DNA of 64,000 bases, taken from contig NZ_CP010029.1 of assembly GCF_001656035.1 (NCBI RefSeq), positions 3,966,074-4,030,073 on the forward strand. The letters are read 5' to 3'. Each line of letters starts with the position of its first letter. Within the stretch, counting starts at the first letter, position 1. The DNA is from Yersinia entomophaga. Lineage in GTDB: Bacteria; Pseudomonadota; Gammaproteobacteria; Enterobacterales; Enterobacteriaceae. Below the pieces are notes generated by a model. That model was given only the letters and a program-made list of their open reading frames with translations, ran no database searches and was not told the DNA's origin. Positions 19,310 through 30,025 of the stretch are shown here, piece after piece. The position numbers and the translations under genes are program-made.

Positions 19310-19615
19310 GGGGCTGGTTTCGAAAGCCCAGCAGTTCACTGTCTCCTCACTTACCGTGGAGGCTTCCGAGCCGGGTTGGCAGTTGCCCAACCCTGCACCC
19401 GGGCTTGGCGCGAAAGTGGGGTTCTGCGAACCTCCCTCGGGCGCGCTTCGTCCGGCGAGCCAGCGCTAGATTCGCCTGCGGGCGTTATCAGGATGCCATG
19501 CCATCCTGGCCCTGCGGCTCAAGGCGCGCTTTCAACAGCTGACGGCTGTTCACTCTTGGCCTCATCCCTGCTCGGCCCGCTTCCTGATTGCGCCTGTTGA
19601 GTGCAAAACCAGTGT
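19310..19615. other. GC-rich structured non-coding block
   Basis: About 300 bases are much richer in G and C than the neighbours and contain a run of small hairpins: GGCT-TCCG-AGCC, GGGTTGG/CCAACCC, AGGATG/CATCCT and AACAGC/GCTGTT. Open frames cross it on the plus strand but have no sensible composition and no ribosome site. It looks like an intergenic repeat element or structured RNA rather than a gene. 19616-19846 is ordinary AT-richer DNA without features. Confidence 0.5.
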
Positions 19616-19846
19616 TCTTACGAATCACAATTTGCCTTTCGTTTTTGATAGGGCTTTTGACATTGAGTTTGATTTTTCAGAGCACATTTGAGCGGCTGAG
19701 ACGATGAGTGAGGGAACCCACGCAGCGGGCAGGCGATACGTGCGGAGGCGCGGATTGTTAAGGCTGTGGAGGTGAGATATTCACCAAGATAATATCAATC
19801 GAAACCGGATGCGATCTCAAACTAGCTTTAGATGCCGAACCTAAAA

Positions 19847-19871
19847 AATAAAAAGGCTCCTAAGAGCCTTT
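19847..19871. terminator. Bidirectional terminator between tcyN and putA
   Basis: AAAGGCTC (19852-19859) pairs with GAGCCTTT (19864-19871), with A-rich and T-rich flanks. It probably serves the minus-strand putA transcript. Confidence 0.8.
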
Positions 19872-19901
19872 CCGTTTATACATAAACCAACCATCAAACT
19901 A

Positions 19902-22900
19902 TCAGCCGATAGTCATCAAACTGGCGTTGCCACCGGCCGCGGCGGTATTCACACTGAGGGAATGCTCCACTAACAGACGCTCCAGCAGAATATTGGTTTC
20001 ACCGCGCGCGAAGCCCTGTACTGACACAATCGCGCCGTCCCGCTGCGCCACTTGCTCGCACAGGGTACGTAGTTGATCGGCATCACCGTGATAAATCACT
20101 GCGTCAAATACCGCTTTCTCACTTTGCCAATCCGGCGTCAAGGCCATTCGACTCTGGACGGCAGCAGGCAAGCGACGGAATAATTCCTTCTGAATACCGC
20201 TGTCCGGCCATAGTACCTGGCTGCCAACCGACAGCACTGCCGCCAGCTGAATCAAAGCATCTTGCTCATTATCCGCTAGACACAGCACCCGCTCACGCGG
20301 CAGCAGCGCATAGGTATTGCGCTCACCGGTTGGCCCCGGTAGCAGGCGAATAGTTCCGCCCTGAGCCAGGTCACTGTAGCGTTCAGCCAGGCTAACGAGA
20401 TCGTTTCGCTTCTGTTCATTAGCCCAGCTAATCAGTGCGCGATGAGCGGTCAGCAGGGATTCACGTGCGGTGACGTCCTGTGGATGCTCACTGTCCTGAC
20501 GCGCCAAGGTCGACGTTACCGCGTCTTCCGGACGACTACACAGCAGACGATACAGATACAGCGGCCCGCCAGCTTTCGGCCCCGTGCCGGATAGTCCTTC
20601 TCCGCCAAATGGTTGCACCCCAACGACCGCACCGACCATATTACGGTTGACGTAAAGGTTGCCGACTTTAGCGCGATCGGTGACGCGAGCAATGGTTTCA
20701 TCAATTCGGGTATGAATACCCAGCGTTAAGCCATAACCGGAAGCGTTGATTTGATCCACCAACGCGGTGAGATTCTGGCGCTGGAAACGCACTACGTGCA
20801 GTACCGGGCCAAAGACTTCCTTTTGCAACTCGTCAAAGCTTTCCAATTCGATCAGCGTCGGTTTGATAAAGGTGCCGCGCTGCCACTCTTTCTCATCCTG
20901 AGTATCCGCCTGCGCGGCCTGATAGACTTTGCGACCTTTGGCACGCATCGCCTGAATATGGCGCTCAATACCGGCTTTGGCCTCTGCATCGATAACCGGG
21001 CCGATGTCCGTAGACAGACGCTCAGGATTACCCATACGACATTCCGCCATAGCGCCACGCAGCATTTGCAGCGTGTGCTCAGCCACGTCCTCCTGAATAC
21101 ACAGAATACGCAGGGCAGAGCAGCGTTGGCCCGCGCTGTCGAAGGCGGAAGCAACCACGTCGGTAACCACCTGTTCGGTCAGGGCGGAAGAATCTACGAT
21201 CATCGCGTTCAAACCGCCGGTTTCTGCAATTAACGGCGTTGGACGACCCTGAGGATCGAGGCGACCGGCAATGCTACGTTGCAGAATGCTGGCAACTTCA
21301 GTGGAGCCGGTGAACATCACGCCGCGCACTCGCGCATCATTGACCAGCAAGGCACCAACGCTGTCACCCCGACCCGGCAACAGCTGCAATACACCCTGCG
21401 GAATACCGGCTTCCAGTAGAATACGCACCGCCTGAGCAGCGACCAACGGAGTTTGCTCCGCCGGTTTTGCCAGCACGCTGTTACCTGCGGCCAGGGCTGC
21501 GGCAACCTGTCCGGTGAAAATGGCCAGAGGGAAGTTCCACGGACTGATACAAACCACCGGACCAAGTGGGCGATGACTGTCATTCGAAAAATCATCCCGA
21601 ACCATTCCGGCGTAATAATGCAGGAAATCTACCGCTTCGCGTACTTCTGCGATGGCGTTGCTGAAGGTTTTACCGGCTTCGCGCACCAGAATGCCCATCA
21701 GGTTTTGCATTTGAGCCTCCATCAACTCGGCGGCGCGTACCAAAATGGCGGCGCGTTCAGTCGGCGGCGTGGCAAACCAGATTGGGCCAGCGGCTGCGGC
21801 AGCATCCAATGCGCGGCTGACTTCATCAGTAGTGGCTTCACGGACATAACCCACCACATCACTCGGTTCTGCCGGGTTGATGACCGGTTGTTCTACGCCG
21901 CCCTGATCTCGTTCGGCATCAATAATAGGTTCTGCAAGCCAGGCCTGAGTGGCGCTGGTTAATAGTGCGCTGGATAGTGAGGCCAGGCGATGTTCATTGG
22001 CCAGATCCAAACCGCTGGAGTTGGCGCGCTCACTTCCGTACAAATCCCGAGGTAATGGAATACGTGGATGAGGCAATCCTAGCTGACCTTCAGCGGCGGC
22101 CAGCGCCTCTACAGCGGCAACCGGATCGGCGACTAGCTCATCTAATGGCAGCGTTGCATCGGCAATACGGTTTACAAACGAGGTATTAGCTCCGTTTTCC
22201 AGCAGACGACGCACCAGATAAGCCAGCAGCGTTTCGTGGGTGCCTACCGGTGCATAAATGCGGCACGGGCGATTGAGCTTACCATCGGCCACTTTTCCTA
22301 CCACTTGTTCGTACAGCGGCTCGCCCATGCCGTGCAGGCATTGGAATTCATATTGACCCGGATAATAGTTATTGCCCGCCAAATGATAGATTGCGGACAA
22401 AGTATGTGCGTTATGAGTGGCGAACTGAGGATAAATCAGGTTTGGTACAGCCAGCAGTTTACGGGCGCAGGCGAGATAAGATACATCGGTATAAACCTTG
22501 CGGGTATACACCGGATAGCCTTCCAGACCCTCCACCTGTGCGCGCTTAATTTCGCTATCCCAGTAAGCGCCTTTCACCAAACGAATCATCAGGCGGCGAC
22601 GGCTACGCTGCGCCATATCAATCACTGCATCAATGGTGAATGGACAGCGTTTTTGATAAGCCTGAATGACAAAACCGATACCGTTCCAACCGGCTAACTG
22701 CGGCTCGAAACACAGTTTTTCCAGCAGATCGAGGGAGATCTCCAGACGATCCGCCTCTTCGGCGTCGATATTGATACCAATATCATACTGACGAGCCTGT
22801 AATGTCAGGGACAGTAGGCGAGGGTATAACTCATCCATCACCCGCTCGTATTGAGCGCGACTATAGCGCGGGTGCAGGGCAGAAAGTTTGATGGAAATAC

Positions 22901-23876
22901 CCGGCCCTTCATAAATCCCACGGCCATTAGAGGCTTTGCCGATAGCGTGAATTGCCTGCTGATAGGAAATCAGATAAGCCTGCGCATCGGCTTCGGTCAG
23001 CGCCGCTTCACCCAACATATCGTAAGAATAACGGAAACCTTTATCTTCCAACTTGCGGGCGTTGGCCAGCGCTTCGGCGATGGTTTCACCGGTGACAAAT
23101 TGCTCGCCCATCAGGCGCATCGCCATATCCACGCCTTTGCGGATCAATGGTTCGCCGCCTTTACCGATAATACGGTTCAGAGAGCTGGAGAGTTTAGCTT
23201 CATTATGAGTGGAGACCAGACGGCCGGTGAACAGCAAACCCCAGGTTGCCGCGTTAACAAACAGTGACGGGCTGCGGCCCAAATGGGAATGCCAGTTACC
23301 GTTGCTAATTTTATCGCGGATCAGCGCATCACGAGTCGGTTTATCCGGAATACGCAGTAGCGCTTCCGCCAGACACATTAGCGCCACCCCTTCCTGAGAA
23401 GAAAGAGAGAATTCCTGCAACAGACCTTGCACCATGCCGGCGCGGCCATTGGCACTTTTCTGGTTGCGCAGCTTCTCGGCAATACCGTAGGCCAGTTTGT
23501 GGGTCGCATCGGCCAGATCGGCCGGCAAACGCGCCTGTTCCAGCAACATTGGGATGGCTTCGGTTTCCGGGCGGCGATAGGCGGCGGTGATGGCGGCACG
23601 GGTGACAGACTGCGGCAGTATATGTTCTGCAAAATCAAGGAATGGTTGGTGGGCTGTTTCCACCGATTGCGGCATAATGTCGTCCTTTTCAGCAGGGGAA
23701 GCCGTTGCCAACGCTGGAATTTCTGGCATATCAGCGCCATTTTCCAGGCGTTCCAGATAGTTAAATATGGCCTGCTTAATCAGCCAGTGCGGTGTGCGAT
23801 CAATTCGTTGTGCTGCCGTTTTAATACGATCGCGTGTCGCCTCATCGAGTTTCACGCCCATTGTTGTGCTGCCCAT
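19902..23876 (-). CDS. putA: Trifunctional PutA: repressor, proline dehydrogenase and P5C dehydrogenase
   Basis: 1324 residues (E. coli 1320). It oxidises proline to glutamate in two steps at the membrane and represses put genes when proline is absent. An N-terminal ribbon-helix-helix DNA-binding domain (MGSTTMGVKLDEATRDRIK...) is followed by the FAD-binding PRODH barrel (about 90-600) and the aldehyde dehydrogenase domain (about 650-1130, catalytic Cys in FDSAGQRCSALR). Start 23876 matches E. coli and has AGGAG upstream; a longer in-frame extension to 23960 has no support. Divergent from putP across a shared operator region. Confidence 0.97.
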   Translation of the reverse strand: MGSTTMGVKLDEATRDRIKTAAQRIDRTPHWLIKQAIFNYLERLENGADMPEIPALATASPAEKDDIMPQSVETAHQPFLDFAEHILPQSVTRAAITAAYRRPETEAIPMLLEQARLPADLADATHKLAYGIAEKLRNQKSANGRAGMVQGLLQEFSLSSQEGVALMCLAEALLRIPDKPTRDALIRDKISNGNWHSHLGRSPSLFVNAATWGLLFTGRLVSTHNEAKLSSSLNRIIGKGGEPLIRKGVDMAMRLMGEQFVTGETIAEALANARKLEDKGFRYSYDMLGEAALTEADAQAYLISYQQAIHAIGKASNGRGIYEGPGISIKLSALHPRYSRAQYERVMDELYPRLLSLTLQARQYDIGINIDAEEADRLEISLDLLEKLCFEPQLAGWNGIGFVIQAYQKRCPFTIDAVIDMAQRSRRRLMIRLVKGAYWDSEIKRAQVEGLEGYPVYTRKVYTDVSYLACARKLLAVPNLIYPQFATHNAHTLSAIYHLAGNNYYPGQYEFQCLHGMGEPLYEQVVGKVADGKLNRPCRIYAPVGTHETLLAYLVRRLLENGANTSFVNRIADATLPLDELVADPVAAVEALAAAEGQLGLPHPRIPLPRDLYGSERANSSGLDLANEHRLASLSSALLTSATQAWLAEPIIDAERDQGGVEQPVINPAEPSDVVGYVREATTDEVSRALDAAAAAGPIWFATPPTERAAILVRAAELMEAQMQNLMGILVREAGKTFSNAIAEVREAVDFLHYYAGMVRDDFSNDSHRPLGPVVCISPWNFPLAIFTGQVAAALAAGNSVLAKPAEQTPLVAAQAVRILLEAGIPQGVLQLLPGRGDSVGALLVNDARVRGVMFTGSTEVASILQRSIAGRLDPQGRPTPLIAETGGLNAMIVDSSALTEQVVTDVVASAFDSAGQRCSALRILCIQEDVAEHTLQMLRGAMAECRMGNPERLSTDIGPVIDAEAKAGIERHIQAMRAKGRKVYQAAQADTQDEKEWQRGTFIKPTLIELESFDELQKEVFGPVLHVVRFQRQNLTALVDQINASGYGLTLGIHTRIDETIARVTDRAKVGNLYVNRNMVGAVVGVQPFGGEGLSGTGPKAGGPLYLYRLLCSRPEDAVTSTLARQDSEHPQDVTARESLLTAHRALISWANEQKRNDLVSLAERYSDLAQGGTIRLLPGPTGERNTYALLPRERVLCLADNEQDALIQLAAVLSVGSQVLWPDSGIQKELFRRLPAAVQSRMALTPDWQSEKAVFDAVIYHGDADQLRTLCEQVAQRDGAIVSVQGFARGETNILLERLLVEHSLSVNTAAAGGNASLMTIG

Positions 23877-23939
23877 GCCGTCTGGCTCCTGTCCTAAATT
23901 AAGGGAGTTATGTTTTTTATTCGTCACAATATCTAGCAT

Positions 23940-23957
23940 GTTGCAACTTTGTGCAAC
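23940..23957. promoter_or_regulatory. PutA operator pair
   Basis: GTTGCA at 23940-23945 (within palindromic GTTGCAAC) and its complement TGCAAC at 23952-23957. GTTGCA is the known E. coli PutA recognition motif. The pair lies 64 bases before the putA start. Confidence 0.75.
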
Positions 23958-24096
23958 CATGTTAAATCAGGGCAATTAACGAACTGTGAAATTAGTCGGA
24001 TTTTTAACATTCTTTCTGGGCGCAGTTATTACTTTGTTTTCATTGGGAGGGGGTTAACATTACTAAATACAGGGTTTCTACGGGTTTTGCTCAGGG

Positions 24097-24392
24097 TGCA
24101 ACTCACTTTAGGGTGCAAGGTGAAACCGGGAACTATTGTAAATGTGATGTAGGGTAAATTTTATGTAAATTTTTTGTTGAAAGAGTTGTTGCTAAAGAAG
24201 AGAGTCCTCTAGGATAGTCAGCGCGACAAATTAGTTTCGATGATAAATCATCTCAGGTGCAACCTAATGCTACGTTCCGGCATTCGCACTGAACTAGACA
24301 CCCTGCCATCGCTGGCGAGGTGTTTTTAAACTGATGTATTAATGAAAAACGGAAGTATTAAAACGTATAAAACGCACTATGGAGACGTTGCA
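24097..24392. promoter_or_regulatory. Three further PutA motifs in the put intergenic region
   Basis: TGCAAC at 24097-24102 and 24258-24263, and GTTGCA at 24387-24392, the last overlapping the putP start codon. With the pair at 23940 this gives five motifs in about 450 bases, as in the E. coli put control region. The rest of 23877-24391 contains no gene. Confidence 0.7.
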
Positions 24393-25876
24393 TGATGATG
24401 AACACACCAATGCTGGTGACATTTCTCGTTTATATATTTGGCATGATAATTATTGGCCTTATGGCCTACCGGGCGACGAATAACTTTGACGATTACATTT
24501 TAGGTGGACGCAGCTTAGGCAGCGTAGTGACTGCACTTTCTGCCGGTGCCTCTGATATGAGCGGCTGGCTGTTGATGGGGCTACCCGGCGCGATTTTTCT
24601 GTCCGGTATTTCCGAAAGCTGGATCGCTATCGGCCTGACTTTGGGTGCCTATCTGAACTGGAAACTGGTGGCCGGCCGTTTGCGCGTGCAAACCGAGGCC
24701 AACAATAATGCGTTAACGCTGCCGGATTATTTCACTAGCCGTTTTGAAGATAAAAGCAAACTGCTGCGGGTGATTTCTGCCGTAGTGATTTTGGTGTTCT
24801 TCACTATTTACTGTGCGTCCGGGATTGTAGCTGGTGCGCTGTTGTTTGAAAGCACCTTCGGCATGAGTTACAGCACCGCGCTGTGGGCCGGTGCCGCCGC
24901 AACCATCGCCTATACCTTTATCGGCGGCTTCCTCGCCGTGAGCTGGACCGATACCGTTCAGGCTACCCTGATGATTTTTGCTCTGATATTGACGCCAATT
25001 ATTGTCATTCTGGCCGTGGGCGGCATCGATACCTCGATTATGGTGATTAAAGCCAAGGACGCCGCCAATCTGGATATGCTGAAAGGGCTGAATATTGTCG
25101 CAATCCTGTCGCTGTTGGGCTGGGGTCTGGGCTACTTTGGTCAACCGCATATTTTGGCTCGTTTTATGGCGGCAGATTCCCATCACACCATCCGTAAGGC
25201 ACGTCGTATAAGCATGACCTGGATGATTTTGTGTCTGGCGGGCACCATTGCCGTGGGTTTCTTCGGTATTGCTTACTTCCAGCAAAACCCAGAGTTGGCG
25301 GGACGTGTTTCCGAAAACGGCGAACGTATCTTTATCGAGTTGGCGATGTTGCTGTTTAATCCGTGGATTGCCGGTATTCTGCTGTCCGCTATTTTGGCTG
25401 CGGTCATGAGTACCTTAAGCTGCCAGCTGCTGGTGTGTTCCAGTGCGATTACAGAAGATTTGTATAAAGCCTTCCTGCGTAAAAATGCCAGCCAGAAAGA
25501 ACTGGTATGGGTTGGCCGTATGATGGTGTTGTTGGTTGCGGTTATCGCTATTGCCATCGCCGCCGATCCGGAAAACAAAGTTCTGGGTCTGGTGAGCAAC
25601 GCTTGGGCAGGTTTCGGCGCGGCTTTCGGCCCCGTGGTATTGATTTCCGTGATGTGGTCACGCATGACTCGTAACGGTGCGCTGGCCGGGATGCTGGTTG
25701 GCGCAGGAACAGTGATTATCTGGAATAAGTTCGCGTGGTTCGGGTTATACGAAATCATTCCGGGCTTTATTTTCGCCAGTATCGCCATTGTGGTTGTCAG
25801 CCTGTTAGGCCGTGAACCCTCGAAAATTGTGACCGATCGTTTCCATAAAGCCGAAGCAGAATTCAAAACCATTTAA
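24392..25876 (+). CDS. putP: Sodium/proline symporter PutP
   Basis: 494 residues. Inner-membrane Na+:proline symporter of the SSS family with about 13 helices. It supplies proline to PutA. The N-terminal TPMLVTFLVYIFGMI and the Na+-site region GGRSLGSVVTALSAGASDMSGW are conserved. GGAG stands seven bases before ATG 24392. Divergent from putA and probably repressed by it through the shared GTTGCA motifs. Confidence 0.97.
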   Translation: MMMNTPMLVTFLVYIFGMIIIGLMAYRATNNFDDYILGGRSLGSVVTALSAGASDMSGWLLMGLPGAIFLSGISESWIAIGLTLGAYLNWKLVAGRLRVQTEANNNALTLPDYFTSRFEDKSKLLRVISAVVILVFFTIYCASGIVAGALLFESTFGMSYSTALWAGAAATIAYTFIGGFLAVSWTDTVQATLMIFALILTPIIVILAVGGIDTSIMVIKAKDAANLDMLKGLNIVAILSLLGWGLGYFGQPHILARFMAADSHHTIRKARRISMTWMILCLAGTIAVGFFGIAYFQQNPELAGRVSENGERIFIELAMLLFNPWIAGILLSAILAAVMSTLSCQLLVCSSAITEDLYKAFLRKNASQKELVWVGRMMVLLVAVIAIAIAADPENKVLGLVSNAWAGFGAAFGPVVLISVMWSRMTRNGALAGMLVGAGTVIIWNKFAWFGLYEIIPGFIFASIAIVVVSLLGREPSKIVTDRFHKAEAEFKTI

Positions 25877-25887
25877 GCCTTTCGATT

Positions 25888-25930
25888 CGCTCACTGTCCG
25901 TTCAGGCAGGCAGTGAGCGCCTTCCTTATT
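25888..25930 (+). terminator. Probable terminator of putP
   Basis: CGCTCACTG (25888-25896) pairs with CAGTGAGCG (25911-25919), followed by CCTTCCTTATTT. Confidence 0.65.
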
Positions 25931-26054
25931 TATCTAACCTCCATGACACAATATTTCCCCAACCAGTCCGCTCTTATAAATTCGTATCCCTGAAATAATC
26001 AGACATATTTATTGGCAACAATCCGAACGAGTTCCTTGAATTTCCCGATGGCAG

Positions 26055-26073
26055 AATGATAATCACTATCGTT
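26055..26073. promoter_or_regulatory. Fur box upstream of efeU
   Basis: AATGATAATCACTATCGTT resembles the Fur consensus GATAATGATAATCATTATC. It lies about 105 bases before efeU. Confidence 0.75.
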
Positions 26074-26097
26074 TTAAGTTTTACTTTTTTTATCGCT

Positions 26098-26116
26098 GGA
26101 TTGATAATCAATATCG
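26098..26116. promoter_or_regulatory. Second Fur-like box upstream of efeU
   Basis: GATTGATAATCAATATCGC is a second, near-palindromic Fur-like site 25 bases after the first. Tandem boxes suggest tight iron repression of efeUOB. Confidence 0.6.
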
Positions 26117-26176
26117 CTAGTGAGTTTTACCTTTCTTTACTTAAATTGACGTTACCCACCATCAGGGGTGTTAAGC

Positions 26177-27025
26177 ATGTTTGTCCCATTTCTTATTATG
26201 TTTCGCGAAGGTCTTGAAGCCGCGCTGATTGTCAGCCTGATTGCCAGCTACCTGAAACGCACCCAACGCGGTCAATGGATGGGAGCCGTCTGGGCCGGCG
26301 TTATTGTTGCTGTAGCGCTCTGTCTTGGGTTGGGTATCTTTATTAATGAAACCACCGGTGAATTCCCGCAGAAACAGCAAGAACTGTTTGAAGGTATAGT
26401 GGCGGCGGTTGCCGTTTGCATATTGACCTATATGGTGTTCTGGATGCGCAAGGTATCCAAATCGGTCAAGGTTCATTTGGAAGGAGCTATCGATCACGCC
26501 CTAAACTCGGGTCGTCGTCAGGGCTGGGCGCTGGTGGCAATGGTATTTTTTGCCGTGGCGCGTGAAGGTCTGGAATCGGTATTCTTTTTATTAGCTGCTT
26601 TCCAGCAGGACGTCGGCATTGGTGCACCTATTGGCGCTATTTTAGGGTTAACCTGCGCCATTATTGTCGGTATGGCAATTTACTGGGGCGGCGTGAAATT
26701 GCATCTGGCCAAATTCTTTAAATGGACCAGTCTATTTATCCTCTTTGTTGCCGCCGGTTTGGCTGCCGGAGCCATTCGCGCATTCCATGAAGCGGGACTT
26801 TGGAACCATTTTCAAGATATCGCCTTCGATCTGACTAATGTGCTGTCAACGCATAGCCTACTGGGTACCTTCCTGGAAGGTATATTGGGCTATCAGGAAG
26901 CGCCGAGCGTCAGTGAAGTTGCCGTTTACTTTATCTATCTGATCCCAGCATTGATTTTCTTTTTCCTACCGCAGCGCGAACTGGCCGCATCCGGTGCTCG
27001 ATCTGCGAATAAAACCAACCATTAA
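26177..27025 (+). CDS. efeU: Ferrous iron permease EfeU
   Basis: 282 residues, OFeT/Ftr1 family, about seven helices. Two REGLE iron-binding motifs are intact: FREGLEAAL near the N-terminus and AREGLESVF near residue 125. ATG 26177 is chosen over the in-frame GTG at 26168 because AGGGG precedes it and E. coli starts MFVPFLIM. First gene of efeUOB, which imports Fe(II), preferentially at acid pH. Fur boxes upstream predict iron repression. Confidence 0.95.
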   Translation: MFVPFLIMFREGLEAALIVSLIASYLKRTQRGQWMGAVWAGVIVAVALCLGLGIFINETTGEFPQKQQELFEGIVAAVAVCILTYMVFWMRKVSKSVKVHLEGAIDHALNSGRRQGWALVAMVFFAVAREGLESVFFLLAAFQQDVGIGAPIGAILGLTCAIIVGMAIYWGGVKLHLAKFFKWTSLFILFVAAGLAAGAIRAFHEAGLWNHFQDIAFDLTNVLSTHSLLGTFLEGILGYQEAPSVSEVAVYFIYLIPALIFFFLPQRELAASGARSANKTNH

Positions 27026-27053
27026 TCTTATTTTTAGGTCAGGGAGTCATGAC

Positions 27054-28193
27054 ATGTCTAATCGGTTCTTCCGTCGTACCGCACTGCACGCCGCGCTGTT
27101 GGCGTTGCCCGCTTTCGCTATCAGCGCCGGCGCGCAGGCTGCTGATGCTAAAGTTCCGCAAATAAAAATTACTGTTAATGATAAACAGTGTGAGCCAATG
27201 GCGCTGACCATTCCGGCGGGAAAAACTCAGTTTGTGGTACACAATGCCAGCCAAAAAGGGCTGGAGTGGGAAATTCTGAAAGGCGTGATGGTTGTTGAAG
27301 AACGTGAAAACATCGCACCGGGCTTTACGCAAAAAATGACGGCTAATCTGGAACCGGGTGAATACGACATGACCTGCGGGCTGCTGAGTAATCCGAAAGG
27401 CAAACTGACCGTCACCGCCACCGAAGGTGCAGTAGCGACTAAACCTGACGCTATGGCGTTAGTCGGGCCGATTGCGGAATACAAAGTGTATGTCACACAA
27501 GAAGTTAATCAGTTGGTGATTCAAACTAAAGCCTTTACCGATGCAGTGAAAAAAGGTGATTTAGCGCTGGCACGCCAGCTGTATGCCCCAACTCGTCAGC
27601 ACTACGAGCGGATTGAACCTATTGCCGAGTTGTTCTCCGATCTGGACGGCAGCATTGACGCTCGCGAAGATGATTTCGAGCAGAAAGCCGCCGATCCTAA
27701 CTTCACCGGTTTCCATCGTCTGGAAAAAATCCTGTTCGGGGATAACACCACCAAAGGGGCGGATAAATTTGCCGAGCGTTTGTATCAGGACACATTAGAG
27801 CTGCAAAAACGTATTAAAGATCTGACATTTGCGCCGGGTAAAGTGGCGGGCGGCGCGGCAGGGCTGATTGAAGAAATCGCGGCCAGCAAAATTAGCGGTG
27901 AAGAAGATCGCTATAGCCGCACCGATTTGTGGGATTTCCAGGCAAACGTAGACGGTGCTCAGAAGATAGTGAATTTACTGCGTCCATTGCTGGAGAAAGC
28001 CGATAAACCACTATTGCAAAAAATTGATGCCAATTTCAAAACCGTTGATACATTGCTGGCTAAATATCGAACCAAAGACGGCTTCGAATCCTATGAAAAA
28101 CTGACTGACGCTGACCGTAATGCTATGAAAGGCCCTATTACCGCATTGGCGGAAGATTTGGCACAGCTGCGCGGCGTGTTGGGTCTGGATTGA
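27054..28193 (+). CDS. efeO: Periplasmic iron-uptake protein EfeO
   Basis: 379 residues. A signal peptide ([29 protein letters not shown]) is followed by a cupredoxin-like domain (about 30-135) and an M75 peptidase-like domain with the HxxE metal motif in [15 protein letters not shown] precedes ATG 27054. It probably delivers or oxidises iron for EfeU. Spacing of 28 bases from efeU and 10 to efeB indicates one operon. Confidence 0.94.
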   Translation: MSNRFFRRTALHAALLALPAFAISAGAQAADAKVPQIKITVNDKQCEPMALTIPAGKTQFVVHNASQKGLEWEILKGVMVVEERENIAPGFTQKMTANLEPGEYDMTCGLLSNPKGKLTVTATEGAVATKPDAMALVGPIAEYKVYVTQEVNQLVIQTKAFTDAVKKGDLALARQLYAPTRQHYERIEPIAELFSDLDGSIDAREDDFEQKAADPNFTGFHRLEKILFGDNTTKGADKFAERLYQDTLELQKRIKDLTFAPGKVAGGAAGLIEEIAASKISGEEDRYSRTDLWDFQANVDGAQKIVNLLRPLLEKADKPLLQKIDANFKTVDTLLAKYRTKDGFESYEKLTDADRNAMKGPITALAEDLAQLRGVLGLD

Positions 28194-28203
28194 GGTTGTT
28201 AAC

Positions 28204-29508
28204 ATGGTAATGAAAATCGACCCATTAAATGGGCCGTCTCAGCCATCAGATGGGGCGGAATCGCCTTCGCGCAGACGCTTGTTATTGGGCATGGGCGTGA
28301 TGAGCGGCGCATTGGCACTGGGGACGAATAAAGCGGCTCAGGCGGCAACGGCAGGTTCTGACATGACCGCTGAAAAGAAAGATGAGCGTTGGCAAAAACA
28401 GCCGTTTTACGGCACGCATCAGGCAGGGATTTTAACGCCGCAGCAAGCAGCCATGATGCTGGTGGCCTTTGACGTTTTAGCCACGACACCTGCGGATCTG
28501 ACGCGTTTATTTAAACTGTTGACCCAAAGAATTGCTTTTCTCACCGGCGGCGGGCGTGCGCCGGAAGTTGATCCTAAGCTGCCGCCGCTGGACTCGGGAA
28601 TTATCGGGCCAGAAATTTATCCCGACAATTTGACTATCACCGTGTCGGTCGGTAACTCATTGTTCGATGAACGTTTTGGTCTGCAGGCGAAGAAACCGCT
28701 GCATTTGCAGAAAATGACCCGTTTTCCTAACGATTCACTAGATGCAAGCCTGTGTCACGGTGATATTCTGCTGCAAATCTGCGCTAATACCAACGAAACG
28801 GTGATTCACGCGCTGCGGGATATTATCAAGCATACGCCGGATTTACTTAGCGTGCGTTGGAAACGAGAAGGCTTTATTTCTGCCCATTCTGCGCGCAGTA
28901 AAGGAAAGGAAACGCCGATCAATCTGCTGGGCTTCAAAGACGGTACGGCAAATCCCAAAACCAGTGATGTACCTTTGATCAGCCGGGTGGTTTGGGTGCC
29001 GGACAATGTGGGAGAGCCAGCCTGGGCGGTGGGCGGCAGCTATCAGGCAGCGCGTATTATCCGCTTTAAGGTGGAGTTTTGGGATCGAACGCCTTTGCAG
29101 GAGCAACAAACGATTTTTGGCCGGGATAAACACAGCGGGGCACCTTTGGGTATGGTTCATGAACATGATGAGCCGGATTACGCCAAAGATCCAGACGGTA
29201 AAGTTATTCCAATGGATGCTCATATTCGCCTGGCGAATCCACGTACCGTCGAAACTCAGGAAAACCTGATGCTACGCCGTGGTTACAGCTATTCATTGGG
29301 TGTATCAAACTCCGGCCAGTTGGATATGGGACTGCTGTTTGTCTGCTATCAGTCCAATCTGGAAAAAGCCTTTCTGGCGGTGCAAAAACGGCTAAACGGT
29401 GAAGCGCTGGAAGAGTATGTCAAACCTATTGGCGGGGGGTATTTTTTTAGCCTGCCGGGCGTACCTGATGCGAATCATTATCTGGCTCAGGGTTTGCTGG
29501 AATCGTAA
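28204..29508 (+). CDS. efeB: Dye-decolourising haem peroxidase EfeB
   Basis: 434 residues. A twin-arginine signal ([19 protein letters not shown], about 20-38) sends the folded haem protein to the periplasm. The DyP motif GFKDGT with distal Asp is at [11 protein letters not shown]. It supports EfeUO, either oxidising Fe(II) or handling haem. TGAGG before the ATG serves as ribosome site. A strong terminator follows the operon. Confidence 0.95.
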   Translation: MVMKIDPLNGPSQPSDGAESPSRRRLLLGMGVMSGALALGTNKAAQAATAGSDMTAEKKDERWQKQPFYGTHQAGILTPQQAAMMLVAFDVLATTPADLTRLFKLLTQRIAFLTGGGRAPEVDPKLPPLDSGIIGPEIYPDNLTITVSVGNSLFDERFGLQAKKPLHLQKMTRFPNDSLDASLCHGDILLQICANTNETVIHALRDIIKHTPDLLSVRWKREGFISAHSARSKGKETPINLLGFKDGTANPKTSDVPLISRVVWVPDNVGEPAWAVGGSYQAARIIRFKVEFWDRTPLQEQQTIFGRDKHSGAPLGMVHEHDEPDYAKDPDGKVIPMDAHIRLANPRTVETQENLMLRRGYSYSLGVSNSGQLDMGLLFVCYQSNLEKAFLAVQKRLNGEALEEYVKPIGGGYFFSLPGVPDANHYLAQGLLES

Positions 29509-29536
29509 TTATTGTCGGTCATTGAGTGTCTGTATG

Positions 29537-29571
29537 GCTGCGGTATCTGATGATATCGCAGCTATTTTTTT
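29537..29571 (+). terminator. Terminator of efeUOB
   Basis: GCTGCGGTATC (29537-29547) pairs with GATATCGCAGC (29552-29562) with one wobble, followed by a run of T. Confidence 0.9.
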
Positions 29572-29871
29572 ACTGATTGTAATGAATGTTTTGTAATAAC
29601 AATCAAACTTAAATTTTTATCAACGGCTAGATTAATCGGCATAGATTAAATTATTTTTTAATGATTGTGAGTGATAAAAAATAACAACCCTTCCACCTGT
29701 AAGTCTCCCATCAAAACGAACATTTGCTTTCTGCTCCTCAATTAACGGGTTGATTTTTTTGTTTTTTTATATTTATTTTAAAATAATTCTGTCTGTGTCA
29801 TTGGTATGGGTTATTTATCAATGGTATATGTTTTTTATCTTAAATGAACCAGGTATCTTCATATGGTTTTT

Positions 29872-29916
29872 ACGTTATGTAAATATGTAACGTTGTCAAA
29901 ACACAACCTTACATAA
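29872..29916. promoter_or_regulatory. Interleaved inverted repeats upstream of the peptide gene
   Basis: ACGTTA/TAACGT (29872-29893) overlaps TTATGTAA/TTACATAA (29875-29916) in an AT-rich 450-base gap before the small peptide gene. Such dyads can be operators, but no known factor is recognised. The rest of 29572-30025 shows no gene. Confidence 0.4.
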
Positions 29917-30025
29917 TAGGTCGTTGTTAATATTTCTAATTACTTTAATTTAGAATGGCAGCTGCGAGATTAAGCATTTAGATATCATCACACTAAACTT
30001 ATCAATTATATTAATGGAGGTATTT

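Noticed and set aside
19303..19600. Two overlapping plus-strand frames in the GC-rich block
   Set aside because: No ribosome sites, odd composition and frame openness explained by high GC; treated as non-coding.
20751..21233. Long plus-strand frames opposite putA
   Set aside because: Shadows of the GC-biased putA codons, with no ribosome sites or recognisable domains.
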